Below are positions 15,369 through 21,741 of a DNA stretch of 51,988 nucleotides, one piece after another. The position numbers and the translations under genes were made by a program. Position 1 is the stretch's first letter, and every line of letters begins with the position of its first letter. Origin of the DNA: a virus. The notes under the pieces are model-generated. The model searched no databases. It had not been told where the DNA came from and was given only the letters and a program-made list of their open reading frames with translations. The DNA is taken from positions 1 to 51,988 of IMG/VR virus record IMGVR_UViG_3300040801_006071; one strand, 5' to 3'.

Positions 15369-15716
15369 ATGCCAGACGGTACAACATATCCCCAAAACAG
15401 CCTTGATTTCAGCGTCGATTTGGACAGGCTTTTGAAAGAACTGACCGAGATTGACGGCAAGAAAGACGAGGTTTCCAGCGCCACAGGCGATCTGCGTTCA
15501 ACCATCAAAACCATTTTGGACGACAGCGGCTATCACAAATCCGCGCTGGCCATGATCCGGCAAATCAACGACATGCCCGACACCAAAAAGGCCGATTGTC
15601 TGCGCACATTCAAACCCATGTTTGATGCGCTCTATCCCGTTTGGGAGCGCGCGATTCAAGACATGTTGGACAAGGCCGATGAAGAGGCCTCGGACATGGA
15701 ACGCGATTTCGGCTAA
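15369..15716 (+). CDS. helical early protein, possibly GapR-like
   Basis: This is a 115-residue protein. It is predicted mostly helical, with LLKELTEIDGKKDEVSSATG leading into DLRSTIKTILDDSGYHKSAL, then a hydrophobic FKPMFDALYPVWERAI. The spacing of a lysine-rich first helix and a following helical hairpin is reminiscent of GapR/DUF2312 nucleoid proteins, but similarity is weak and I do not rely on it. It shares one base with the next start (TAATG), so it is coupled to the resolvase gene. Confidence 0.55.
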   Translation: MPDGTTYPQNSLDFSVDLDRLLKELTEIDGKKDEVSSATGDLRSTIKTILDDSGYHKSALAMIRQINDMPDTKKADCLRTFKPMFDALYPVWERAIQDMLDKADEEASDMERDFG

Positions 15717-16240
15717 TGATCATCGCGGGGCTTGATATCGCAACAAAAACGGGTGTGTGTGTCGGAAAACCCGGCCACGCCCCCGTATTCTGGACGGAGA
15801 ACCTTGGTGAGCGTCTGCCGCATGAGCAGAGGTTTTCCAATGCGCTTCGCCTGGCGCACCGTTTGGTGACCCAACACGGCATCACCTTTATCGGAATTGA
15901 GGCCCCCATTATCGTGCCCAAGCGCGACAATAAGGCAATGAATGAACTCTTGATGGGGTTGGTGGCCTGTGTGCGCGGTTGGGCGGCGATGAAGGGCATC
16001 GCCTGCCAACGGTTTGAAGTGGCCACAATAGACAAACATTTCATCGGCCAACGCGTCAAAGGCCGGGCCGCGCGCAAAGCGGCCAATCTTGCGCGGTGTC
16101 ATCAACTTGGATGGGCACCCAAAACCGAAGACGAATCCGATGCCGGCGCCGTATTCGATCTGGCATGCGCCCTACAAAACCGCGCCCATGCGGTGCAGAC
16201 CGCGCCCTTAATCGCGGCGGGATTACGGGGGTGGCAATAA
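15716..16240 (+). CDS. RuvC-like Holliday-junction resolvase (RNase H fold)
   Basis: This is a 174-residue protein. The RuvC/RNase H-fold acidic residues are visible: first strand IIAGLDIATKTG (Asp7), then FIGIEAPIIV (Glu), and late ESDAGAVFDLA (Asp pair). A basic helix (GRAARKAANLARCH) lies just before the last acidic motif, as in phage crossover resolvases. It would resolve branched replication or recombination intermediates before packaging. Starts and stops overlap both neighbours by TAATG, indicating a translationally coupled operon. Confidence 0.8.
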   Translation: MIIAGLDIATKTGVCVGKPGHAPVFWTENLGERLPHEQRFSNALRLAHRLVTQHGITFIGIEAPIIVPKRDNKAMNELLMGLVACVRGWAAMKGIACQRFEVATIDKHFIGQRVKGRAARKAANLARCHQLGWAPKTEDESDAGAVFDLACALQNRAHAVQTAPLIAAGLRGWQ

Positions 16241-16893
16241 TGGTACAAAATACATCCCCCGCTGTGATGCAAAACCGCCAAGAACCGCGCAACAGCCTTG
16301 ATGACTTTCCTACCCCACCATGGGCCACACGCGCACTATGTGAATGGTTAAAGCGCCATCATGGGCCGCTTGGCGCACTGACATGCCGTGAACCGGCGGC
16401 CAATCGCGGGCATATGGTCACGCCACTATCGGAATATTTTGGCCCGGTTGAGGCCTCAGATGTGCATGATTATGGCGCGGGGTATCCGGTTCGGGATTAT
16501 CTGTTTGGGCCTGCACCAGCATCAGTGGATTGGACAATCACAAACCCGCCATTCCGGTTGGCCGAACAGTTTATCACACGCGCAATCAAAACCAGCCGCC
16601 TTGGCACCGCAATGATCCTGCGCAGTACATTTTTGGAAAGTGTGGGGCGGTTTGAACGCCTATTTGCCCCAACACCACCCTCACATGTTCTGCAATTTAG
16701 CGAACGCGTGGTGATGCATAAAGGGCGCCTGTCGCCCAAAGGATCAACCGCAACGGCCTATGCCTGGTTGGTCTGGGATACGCGTCCGGGGCTTTGGTCG
16801 GGCAAAGGCGGCACCACGCTTTCGTGGATCCCACCCTGCCGAAAGGCATTGGAACAACCAACAGATTACGCGCGAGATCACAATGCAGCGTGA
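16240..16893 (+). CDS. SAM-dependent DNA methyltransferase (NPPF type)
   Basis: This is a 217-residue protein. It opens with DFPTPPWATRALCEWL, typical of phage adenine-methylase-like proteins. Then come REPAANRGHM (degenerate SAM motif I), SDVHDYGAGY, and the catalytic-type TNPPFRLAEQFI (motif IV). The C-terminus has an aromatic AYAWLVWDTRPG segment. It probably methylates DNA adenine, although motif I (EPAANRG) differs from the usual FxGxG. The start at 16240 shares a base with the resolvase stop. It is the third methyltransferase of the phage. Confidence 0.75.
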   Translation: MVQNTSPAVMQNRQEPRNSLDDFPTPPWATRALCEWLKRHHGPLGALTCREPAANRGHMVTPLSEYFGPVEASDVHDYGAGYPVRDYLFGPAPASVDWTITNPPFRLAEQFITRAIKTSRLGTAMILRSTFLESVGRFERLFAPTPPSHVLQFSERVVMHKGRLSPKGSTATAYAWLVWDTRPGLWSGKGGTTLSWIPPCRKALEQPTDYARDHNAA

Positions 16894-16947
16894 CAGACAC
16901 CCACCTACACATACGCCGATATGGCGCAGGATCAGGAAGGATCAGAC

Positions 16948-17859
16948 ATGAGTAACATCGTGGCGGCCATATGCCAAAAACGTATCTTCGGTTCAGGGCC
17001 GAAGAAGGCTGTGATCATGTATATGGCAGACCGGGCCAGTGATGAAGGCGAAGGGGTATGGACCAGCAAGCGAACAATCGCAGACGATACCGAGCTTGCC
17101 AAACGCACAGTGCAAAATGCCATTCAGCATTTTCTTGACACAGGCCTAATCTCTCAGATCGGTCGGCGATCGTGCCAAAACGGGTTTACCTATGAATATC
17201 AAATCAACCTAAAAGCGGTCGAGCAGCTTCCACTAACCTCTGATCACGAGCGCAAAAGCACGGGTGCAACAGGTGCACCCCTGCCTGATTGGGGTGCAGG
17301 AGATTCACCTGACACATGCACCACATGCACCCGACAGGTGCAGGACATGCACCCGACACATGCACCACATGCACCCAAACCATCCATGAACCATCCTTTA
17401 ACCATCCATGAACCATCCAACGCGCAGGCGCGCGATGACAGGGAACCAGTTATTTTCGATGATGGCCCACCTCCCCAAACGGTATGGAAGGGCGGCCTGC
17501 GGGAAGGCTGCGCTACCATCGAGGATGAATTCGAAAAAGTCTGGCCGCATTACCGGGCCATTCGAAACTGCCCGAAGAAACCAGCCATCAAAGCGTGGCG
17601 AGCCGCAAGGCGAAAGGCCTGTTTCGCCGAAATTGCCGCTCCGCTTGCGGCCTACATCAAGGGCCGCACAGGCAAAGATCAGCAATTCACCAAGCATTTG
17701 TCCTCTTGGCTAAATGCCGAATCCTGGACGGAGGAACCAGAGGCGCTGCTGTCGGGTAAAGAAACGGCCCAAGATCGAAAGGCCCGGCTTTTAGGGGGGC
17801 AAACCACCACAGCCCAAAAACGGCGCGATGTGCCTTTGTTATTGAACGGCGGGGCATGA
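16948..17859 (+). CDS. helix-turn-helix replication-initiator-like protein
   Basis: This is a 303-residue protein. The N-terminal 90 residues form a winged HTH (KAVIMYMADRASDEGEGVW, then SKRTIADDTELAKRTVQNAI and FLDTGLISQIG) like phage O/RepA-type initiators and DnaD-like proteins. The middle (about 95-165) is a low-complexity linker with Thr-Cys-Thr and His-Ala-Pro repeats. The C-terminal domain has FEKVWPHYRAIRNCPKKPAI and FTKHLSSWLNAESW, a pattern seen in phage replication proteins. A ribosome site (AGGAAGG) supports 16948. An origin may lie in or near this gene, but no iterons were seen. Confidence 0.65.
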   Translation: MSNIVAAICQKRIFGSGPKKAVIMYMADRASDEGEGVWTSKRTIADDTELAKRTVQNAIQHFLDTGLISQIGRRSCQNGFTYEYQINLKAVEQLPLTSDHERKSTGATGAPLPDWGAGDSPDTCTTCTRQVQDMHPTHAPHAPKPSMNHPLTIHEPSNAQARDDREPVIFDDGPPPQTVWKGGLREGCATIEDEFEKVWPHYRAIRNCPKKPAIKAWRAARRKACFAEIAAPLAAYIKGRTGKDQQFTKHLSSWLNAESWTEEPEALLSGKETAQDRKARLLGGQTTTAQKRRDVPLLLNGGA

Positions 17860-17860
17860 G

Positions 17861-18502
17861 ATGACTTACGAACAGCGCATCAAGGCCATTTTCGATTGGC
17901 TTTACAGATCAGATACTGCCGTTCTGGCTGGTTATGAAGAACCCAACCACCTAAGTGATGCGGCGCTGATTGCAGAGGTCAATATGTTGGTCGAAGAGAT
18001 TAACGCTTTGATCCCTAAACAGGTGACTGTCGAAACTATGCCCACTGTCTTGGTTGAGGCGCGCACATGCTTGCGCCGGCGCCATGGTGCACGCACTTGG
18101 CCTACCTCCAAAGTCTTACAGGCTGCAATGACCGATGCAGTTCAAAACAAGGCCAAGTTGATCGCAGGCGAAATTAAGGCAGAAATTAATCTTAGCCAAG
18201 AAAACCTTGCCGCCAAACGGATTCGCGAGCGGCAACCCGTGGGAGAAAACTGGCTATATGGCCCCAAGGCCAACCGACTACTGGAGAAAGGGCTAATCAC
18301 ATTAGACGATTTGGAACTTTACCGCCAAGGGCATCGCCAAAACTTGATTGATCTTCATGGGGAAAGTGGCGCCACCACTAAAATCGCAAGACTGACAAAA
18401 GAGACTACACCCACAGCACCACAGCTTGAGGCGCAAACCAGCTTCCAACCCAAAAGTTTCGACGACGCCCCCCGCTATATTCAAACAGAGAAGAGTTGGT
18501 GA
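17861..18502 (+). CDS. hypothetical early protein
   Basis: This is a 213-residue protein. The sequence begins MTYEQRIKAIFDWLYRSDTA, is mostly helical, and contains a basic central stretch (CLRRRHGARTWPTSKVLQ) that could contact nucleic acid. The end is polar (FQPKSFDDAPRYIQTEKSW). I do not recognise it. It starts one base after the replication-protein stop and overlaps the next gene (TGATG). A replication-loader role would fit the position but is not supported by any motif. Confidence 0.55.
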   Translation: MTYEQRIKAIFDWLYRSDTAVLAGYEEPNHLSDAALIAEVNMLVEEINALIPKQVTVETMPTVLVEARTCLRRRHGARTWPTSKVLQAAMTDAVQNKAKLIAGEIKAEINLSQENLAAKRIRERQPVGENWLYGPKANRLLEKGLITLDDLELYRQGHRQNLIDLHGESGATTKIARLTKETTPTAPQLEAQTSFQPKSFDDAPRYIQTEKSW

Positions 18503-18843
18503 TGGCAAAGTCTGATATATCCCAAACAGACCCGGCCCACCCCATCGCACCCGGTGAATTCGATGACACCCTCACCAGCCCGGCCGATTGCCGTGATCTG
18601 TGGGCGGCGAAACTGATGGCCTATATGCATGATGCCCTGCGCCCCGAAAAACTTGGCATTAACCTAAGACCGGATGTGGCGCAGGGATGGTTTGGAACCC
18701 GTGATTTTCGCCTAACTTGCGAATGCGCGGGCTTGCATCCGGAAAAAGTGATGGAAACCTATCACACCCGCCTTGCCCTGACGCAACAGGGGCGATGGGA
18801 AGAGGCCCTCGATGGGCTTGTGCAAAAGAAGGCAAACAAATGA
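18502..18843 (+). CDS. hypothetical early protein
   Basis: This is a 113-residue protein with an N-terminal polar segment, then LTSPADCRDLWAAKLMAYMH and a C-terminal DFRLTCECAGLHPEKVMETY. The latter resembles the helical 'AGLDPDAVR' segments of small phage proteins that bind DNA. No family is firmly recognised. The start at 18502 shares two bases with the upstream TGA, and its stop overlaps the next ATG. Confidence 0.55.
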   Translation: MAKSDISQTDPAHPIAPGEFDDTLTSPADCRDLWAAKLMAYMHDALRPEKLGINLRPDVAQGWFGTRDFRLTCECAGLHPEKVMETYHTRLALTQQGRWEEALDGLVQKKANK

Positions 18844-19055
18844 CCCAAATCCCCTTTGGAGCCGTATCGGCCCGCATATCGCCCCACAACACGCATGGTG
18901 CGATCATCATAACCCATGAAGATGCACAAACCCTGCGTGCGCATTTGCAATGGATGCAGGCCACCCCGCTTTGCCACGACTTAACCGAGGCGTTGAAATG
19001 GATTGAGGGCAACACATCCGACACCGCACGCGCCGAAAGGAAGCGTATAAAATGA
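18840..19055 (+). CDS. small hypothetical early protein
   Basis: This is a 71-residue protein starting MTQIPFGAVSARISPHNTHG, with a C-terminal amphipathic helix (CHDLTEALKWIEGNTSDTAR). The start is supported by ATGA overlap with the preceding gene; its stop overlaps the next start likewise. No function is recognised. Confidence 0.5.
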   Translation: MTQIPFGAVSARISPHNTHGAIIITHEDAQTLRAHLQWMQATPLCHDLTEALKWIEGNTSDTARAERKRIK

Positions 19056-19285
19056 AAGGCCACCCCCGCATAAGCCCGATCTATCGTCTGGCCCAGCCCG
19101 ACACCCCTGACCCGGATCGCCACTTTGCCCGCATCTGGCGGTGGTGCCGTGATCTTTGGGTGCAAAACGGCACCATCGTCGCCAAACCCGCCGAATTGCC
19201 TGAAAATATAAGGGCCTCTATGATCCAATGGGCCAATGACACTTACGGAGAACACCGCAATGGCAAGAAAAGGCGCCGCCCGTAA
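19052..19285 (+). CDS. small basic hypothetical protein
   Basis: This is a 77-residue protein, rich in Arg and Trp (HFARIWRWCRDLWVQNGTIV) with a basic C-terminus (GKKRRRP). The start overlaps the previous stop by ATGA, and its last 26 bases overlap the next gene in another frame. No family is recognised; the charge suggests nucleic-acid contact. Confidence 0.45.
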   Translation: MKGHPRISPIYRLAQPDTPDPDRHFARIWRWCRDLWVQNGTIVAKPAELPENIRASMIQWANDTYGEHRNGKKRRRP

Positions 19286-19934
19286 AGTGGCCGGTTTATT
19301 GCGCCCGACCTTGAACCAAGGCGGCCAGGTCGCACGCCTAACAGGCCGTGCGGATATATATGAACGCCATGGCACACGGCTTGAACAAATCAACACGCCC
19401 GGCGTAAAGGTCAAAACCCGTGTGTTGCTATCGGGGCGCATCCGGCTGAATGACACCCTGCGCGGGGTGGGCAATGTCTATGGTGCCTCAGCCGAGGAAA
19501 TCCGCATCGGCCTATCGGGTGAATTTCTGCCAGAAATTGTGGATGGCGGCCAGAAATCCGCCGGCGGCATCACCCCGCATCTGGTGGCCGTGGCCCAGCG
19601 CGTCAGGTTTGCCCAAGCAGCCCTTGCCGATCTGCCCACCATCCGCCACCGCGCGACATCCCAACAAGGCGCAGGCCCGCACCGCCCCCTCACCCACCGC
19701 GATCTGATCGACACTGTCTGTGTCGAAGGCACAGAGCTGACCGAAATCGCCCTGCGCTATGGTTGGTACATCCGCGGCCTGCGCAAAGACGGCACACCCA
19801 AATACACCATCCCCAAACAACAATCCCAAAAACTAAAAGCCGCGTTGGTTGATGGGCTTGAGGCCATCGAAACCACATGGCGCGCGGAGGGAATTGATAT
19901 CAGCGGCTTGGTGGGTGGGGTTGAGGTGGGGTAA
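19260..19934 (+). CDS. last early gene before the CRISPR array; Q-position protein
   Basis: This is a 224-residue protein starting MARKGAARKVAGLLRPTLNQ, behind a ribosome site (GGAGAACACCGC). It contains LTHRDLIDTVCVEGTELTEI, followed by ALRYGWYIRGLRK, which could be a helix-turn-helix. No family is recognised. It ends 3 bases before the first CRISPR repeat, leaving no leader on that side. Because it is the last early gene and the next non-CRISPR element downstream is a lambda-like late promoter/terminator pair, it occupies the place of the late antiterminator Q. That is inference from gene order only. Confidence 0.55.
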   Translation: MARKGAARKVAGLLRPTLNQGGQVARLTGRADIYERHGTRLEQINTPGVKVKTRVLLSGRIRLNDTLRGVGNVYGASAEEIRIGLSGEFLPEIVDGGQKSAGGITPHLVAVAQRVRFAQAALADLPTIRHRATSQQGAGPHRPLTHRDLIDTVCVEGTELTEIALRYGWYIRGLRKDGTPKYTIPKQQSQKLKAALVDGLEAIETTWRAEGIDISGLVGGVEVG

Positions 19935-19937
19935 AAT

Positions 19938-20369
19938 GTTGCGGCTGGACCTCGAATTCTGAACTGCTATACTCGCCGTTTCAAATACGGTCGCGCGGTC
20001 GCGGTTGCGGCTGGACCTCGAATTCTGAACTGCTATACTTCTTCGGTCCCCGCCGCCACGCCCGTGCCTGTTGCGGCTGGACCTCGAATTCTGAACTGCT
20101 ATACTCGTCTTGGCCAATGGCCAGCGGTCGCCAAAGTTGCGGCTGGACCTCGAATTCTGAACTGCTATACTATGAACTGGAAATAACAGATAGCGTTGAA
20201 AGTTGCGGCTGGACCTCGAATTCTGAACTGCTATACTAAAAGGAAACCAAAGCATGACAATATCAGCGTTGCGGCTGGACCTCGAATTCTGAACTGCTAT
20301 ACTGACGTGCCTGTTGATGACGCGCTGCGCGAAGTTGCGGCTGGACCTCGAATTCTGAACTGCTATACT
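19938..20369 (+). CRISPR. type II-C CRISPR array, 7 identical repeats, 6 spacers
   Basis: Seven identical 36-base repeats start at 19938, 20004, 20070, 20136, 20202, 20268 and 20334, separated by six spacers of exactly 30 bases. The repeat begins GTTGCGGCTGGACC and ends TGCTATACT. The ending is an extended -10 promoter box (TG-n-TATACT), as in Neisseria II-C repeats. Each spacer should therefore be transcribed from the repeat before it, rightward, against the cas genes. Orientation is confirmed by the anti-repeat of the tracrRNA at 25097. The first repeat follows a stop codon by 3 bases. No spacer was seen to match elsewhere in the window. Confidence 0.98.
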
Positions 20370-20370
20370 T

Positions 20371-20416
20371 GATACACTTCCAAGACCCTGAAATAAAATG
20401 GGTTTTGGAAGGTATC
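20371..20416. other. long hairpin between CRISPR array and cas2
   Basis: GATAC plus a 12-bp arm (20371-20388) pairs with the arm ending GTATC (20400-20416), with one bulged base, one G-T wobble and an 11-base AT-rich loop. It sits exactly where array transcription (rightward) and cas transcription (leftward) meet. It lacks a T-run, so it is not a standard terminator. It could be a processing or convergent-termination hairpin, or part of the site where new spacers are added. Confidence 0.6.
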
Positions 20417-20442
20417 ATTTGCGGGAATCTGTATAAAACACA

Positions 20443-20787
20443 TCAAAATAACGCCAATTGTTCCGGGTTTTTTCGCGCGGCTTGTCTGCCTTGGTCGGAA
20501 TAATGAACAATATCACGGTATTGCCGGTCGGTAAAGTTAAGGATCTGGATGTCGCCTTTATCCGGCAGGTGCCGCTCGATTCGGGCGACGCGTGTCTGAA
20601 AGGCCTCTTTCCCGTTCACAAATCGCGCATAGACCGAAAACTGACTGCGCTCAAACCCTTCATCCAACAAAAAATTACGAAACCCGGTTGCCGCCTTGCG
20701 TTGCCGTTTCGTGTCAGTTGGAAGGTCAAACATCACAAGAATCCACATGATCCGGTATCCTGACAAAAAGGTAGGGTGGGCTGTCAT
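20443..20787 (-). CDS. cas2: Cas2 adaptation nuclease
   Basis: This is a 114-residue protein with a ferredoxin-like Cas2 core: MWILVMFDLPTDTKRQRKAA, then FLLDEGFERSQFSVYARFV. The catalytic-type Asp follows the first strand (MFDLP). With Cas1 it forms the integrase complex that adds spacers. The short N-terminal extension before MWILV (TFLSGYR) is usual in type II-C Cas2. The start at 20787 forms an ATGA overlap with the cas1 stop, and the gene is the last of the cas operon, 73 bases from the array. Confidence 0.95.
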   Translation of the reverse strand: MTAHPTFLSGYRIMWILVMFDLPTDTKRQRKAATGFRNFLLDEGFERSQFSVYARFVNGKEAFQTRVARIERHLPDKGDIQILNFTDRQYRDIVHYSDQGRQAARKNPEQLALF

Positions 20788-21695
20788 GTACCCAACCCCG
20801 CAAGGGTTAAGGGGTCGGGCGGCGCAGGCAGCGCAAGGTTGACTTTCCCGGTTTCAAAGCTTTGACCCAATGAAATGGCAAGTTTGCCAAGTGCGACGGA
20901 AACCGGGGTCAGCCCCTGACCCAATGGCAGGTCAAGCGCGATCAGACGGGCGAGGGTTTGTTTGGCCTCCGTATTTACCTCTGGGCCATTGCGCGCGGCA
21001 AGGCTGCGCACACAACAATCGACAAGCGGGCGGAAGGGTTCCATCAAATCATCAGCCAAGGCAAAGGCATTGCCCCGATTGGAATGATGCAACCCAATAG
21101 ATGGATGCAGACCCGCGGCCACAACCGAACGCGCCGTGGCCGCGCGCAAAACAGTATATCCATAATTCAAAAGCGCATTCACATCAGGCGCCGCGCGATC
21201 GCGCCGAAACTCTTTGCCCATCATACGCGGCCAATAATATCGGGCGGCTTGGGCTTCGATATTTGTGCTATCGCCACTTGTTACTTTGCGTTTCATCATG
21301 GTGATGGGCGCGCTAATCTGACCGGTGGCATCAAGGGCGGCGGCCTGCATGGTGATTTTGGATAACACCACATGTTTCCATGCCTGTTTCATAAATGGGG
21401 TTTTGGCCTGCCATTGCGCCCGCAAACGCCCGCCTTGGGCATGATGCCCCTCTAACGGGAGAAAAACAGACCGCGGCGCGTGATTGGCGGCGCATAACAC
21501 AACCGGCGCACCGCGATCGGCCAATTCTGTCAACAATGAGGTGCTGCATGTGGTGCCATGGGCATGGATGATAACAGCGGTGATTTGATCAAGCGGAATA
21601 CGCCCAATTTCTTGCGCTCCTGCGCTGACCTTTAGAAACCCACGATCGCGCGACAAATGCCGGCCATCGGTTGAAATATCTATGATTTGATCCAT
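20784..21695 (-). CDS. cas1: Cas1 spacer integrase (type II)
   Basis: This is a 303-residue protein with the full Cas1 fold length. The metal-binding residues are visible: Glu147 (NIEAQAARYYW), His203/His204 (IGLHHSNRGN) and Asp216 (LADDLMEPFRP). NALLNYGYTVLRAATARS is typical of type II Cas1. The start at 21695 is chosen over a longer frame that would overlap cas9; it begins MDQIIDISTDGRHLS, the usual N-terminus, and has GAGGG upstream. It lies 46 bases after cas9. All catalytic residues are intact, so the phage system looks able to acquire spacers. Confidence 0.95.
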   Translation of the reverse strand: MDQIIDISTDGRHLSRDRGFLKVSAGAQEIGRIPLDQITAVIIHAHGTTCSTSLLTELADRGAPVVLCAANHAPRSVFLPLEGHHAQGGRLRAQWQAKTPFMKQAWKHVVLSKITMQAAALDATGQISAPITMMKRKVTSGDSTNIEAQAARYYWPRMMGKEFRRDRAAPDVNALLNYGYTVLRAATARSVVAAGLHPSIGLHHSNRGNAFALADDLMEPFRPLVDCCVRSLAARNGPEVNTEAKQTLARLIALDLPLGQGLTPVSVALGKLAISLGQSFETGKVNLALPAPPDPLTLAGLGT

Positions 21696-21741
21696 GGCAC
21701 CCTCTTGCAAGTCTTTGAAAGGATAGCTTTTATACGCAAAG

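Noticed and set aside
16883-16951. 22-codon open frame ending in ATGA overlap with the next gene
   Set aside because: It is too short, lies within the end of the methyltransferase gene, and has no support beyond the overlap.
19833-20255. Minus-strand open frame with a repeated peptide
   Set aside because: It is the reverse translation of the CRISPR repeats; the period is the 66-base repeat unit.
19974-20333. Self-targeting by the spacers
   Set aside because: Reading the window showed no second copy of any spacer; an exact search could not be run.
20371-20416. Hairpin as an intrinsic terminator for the cas operon or array
   Set aside because: No T-tract follows on either strand, so termination is possible but not supported.
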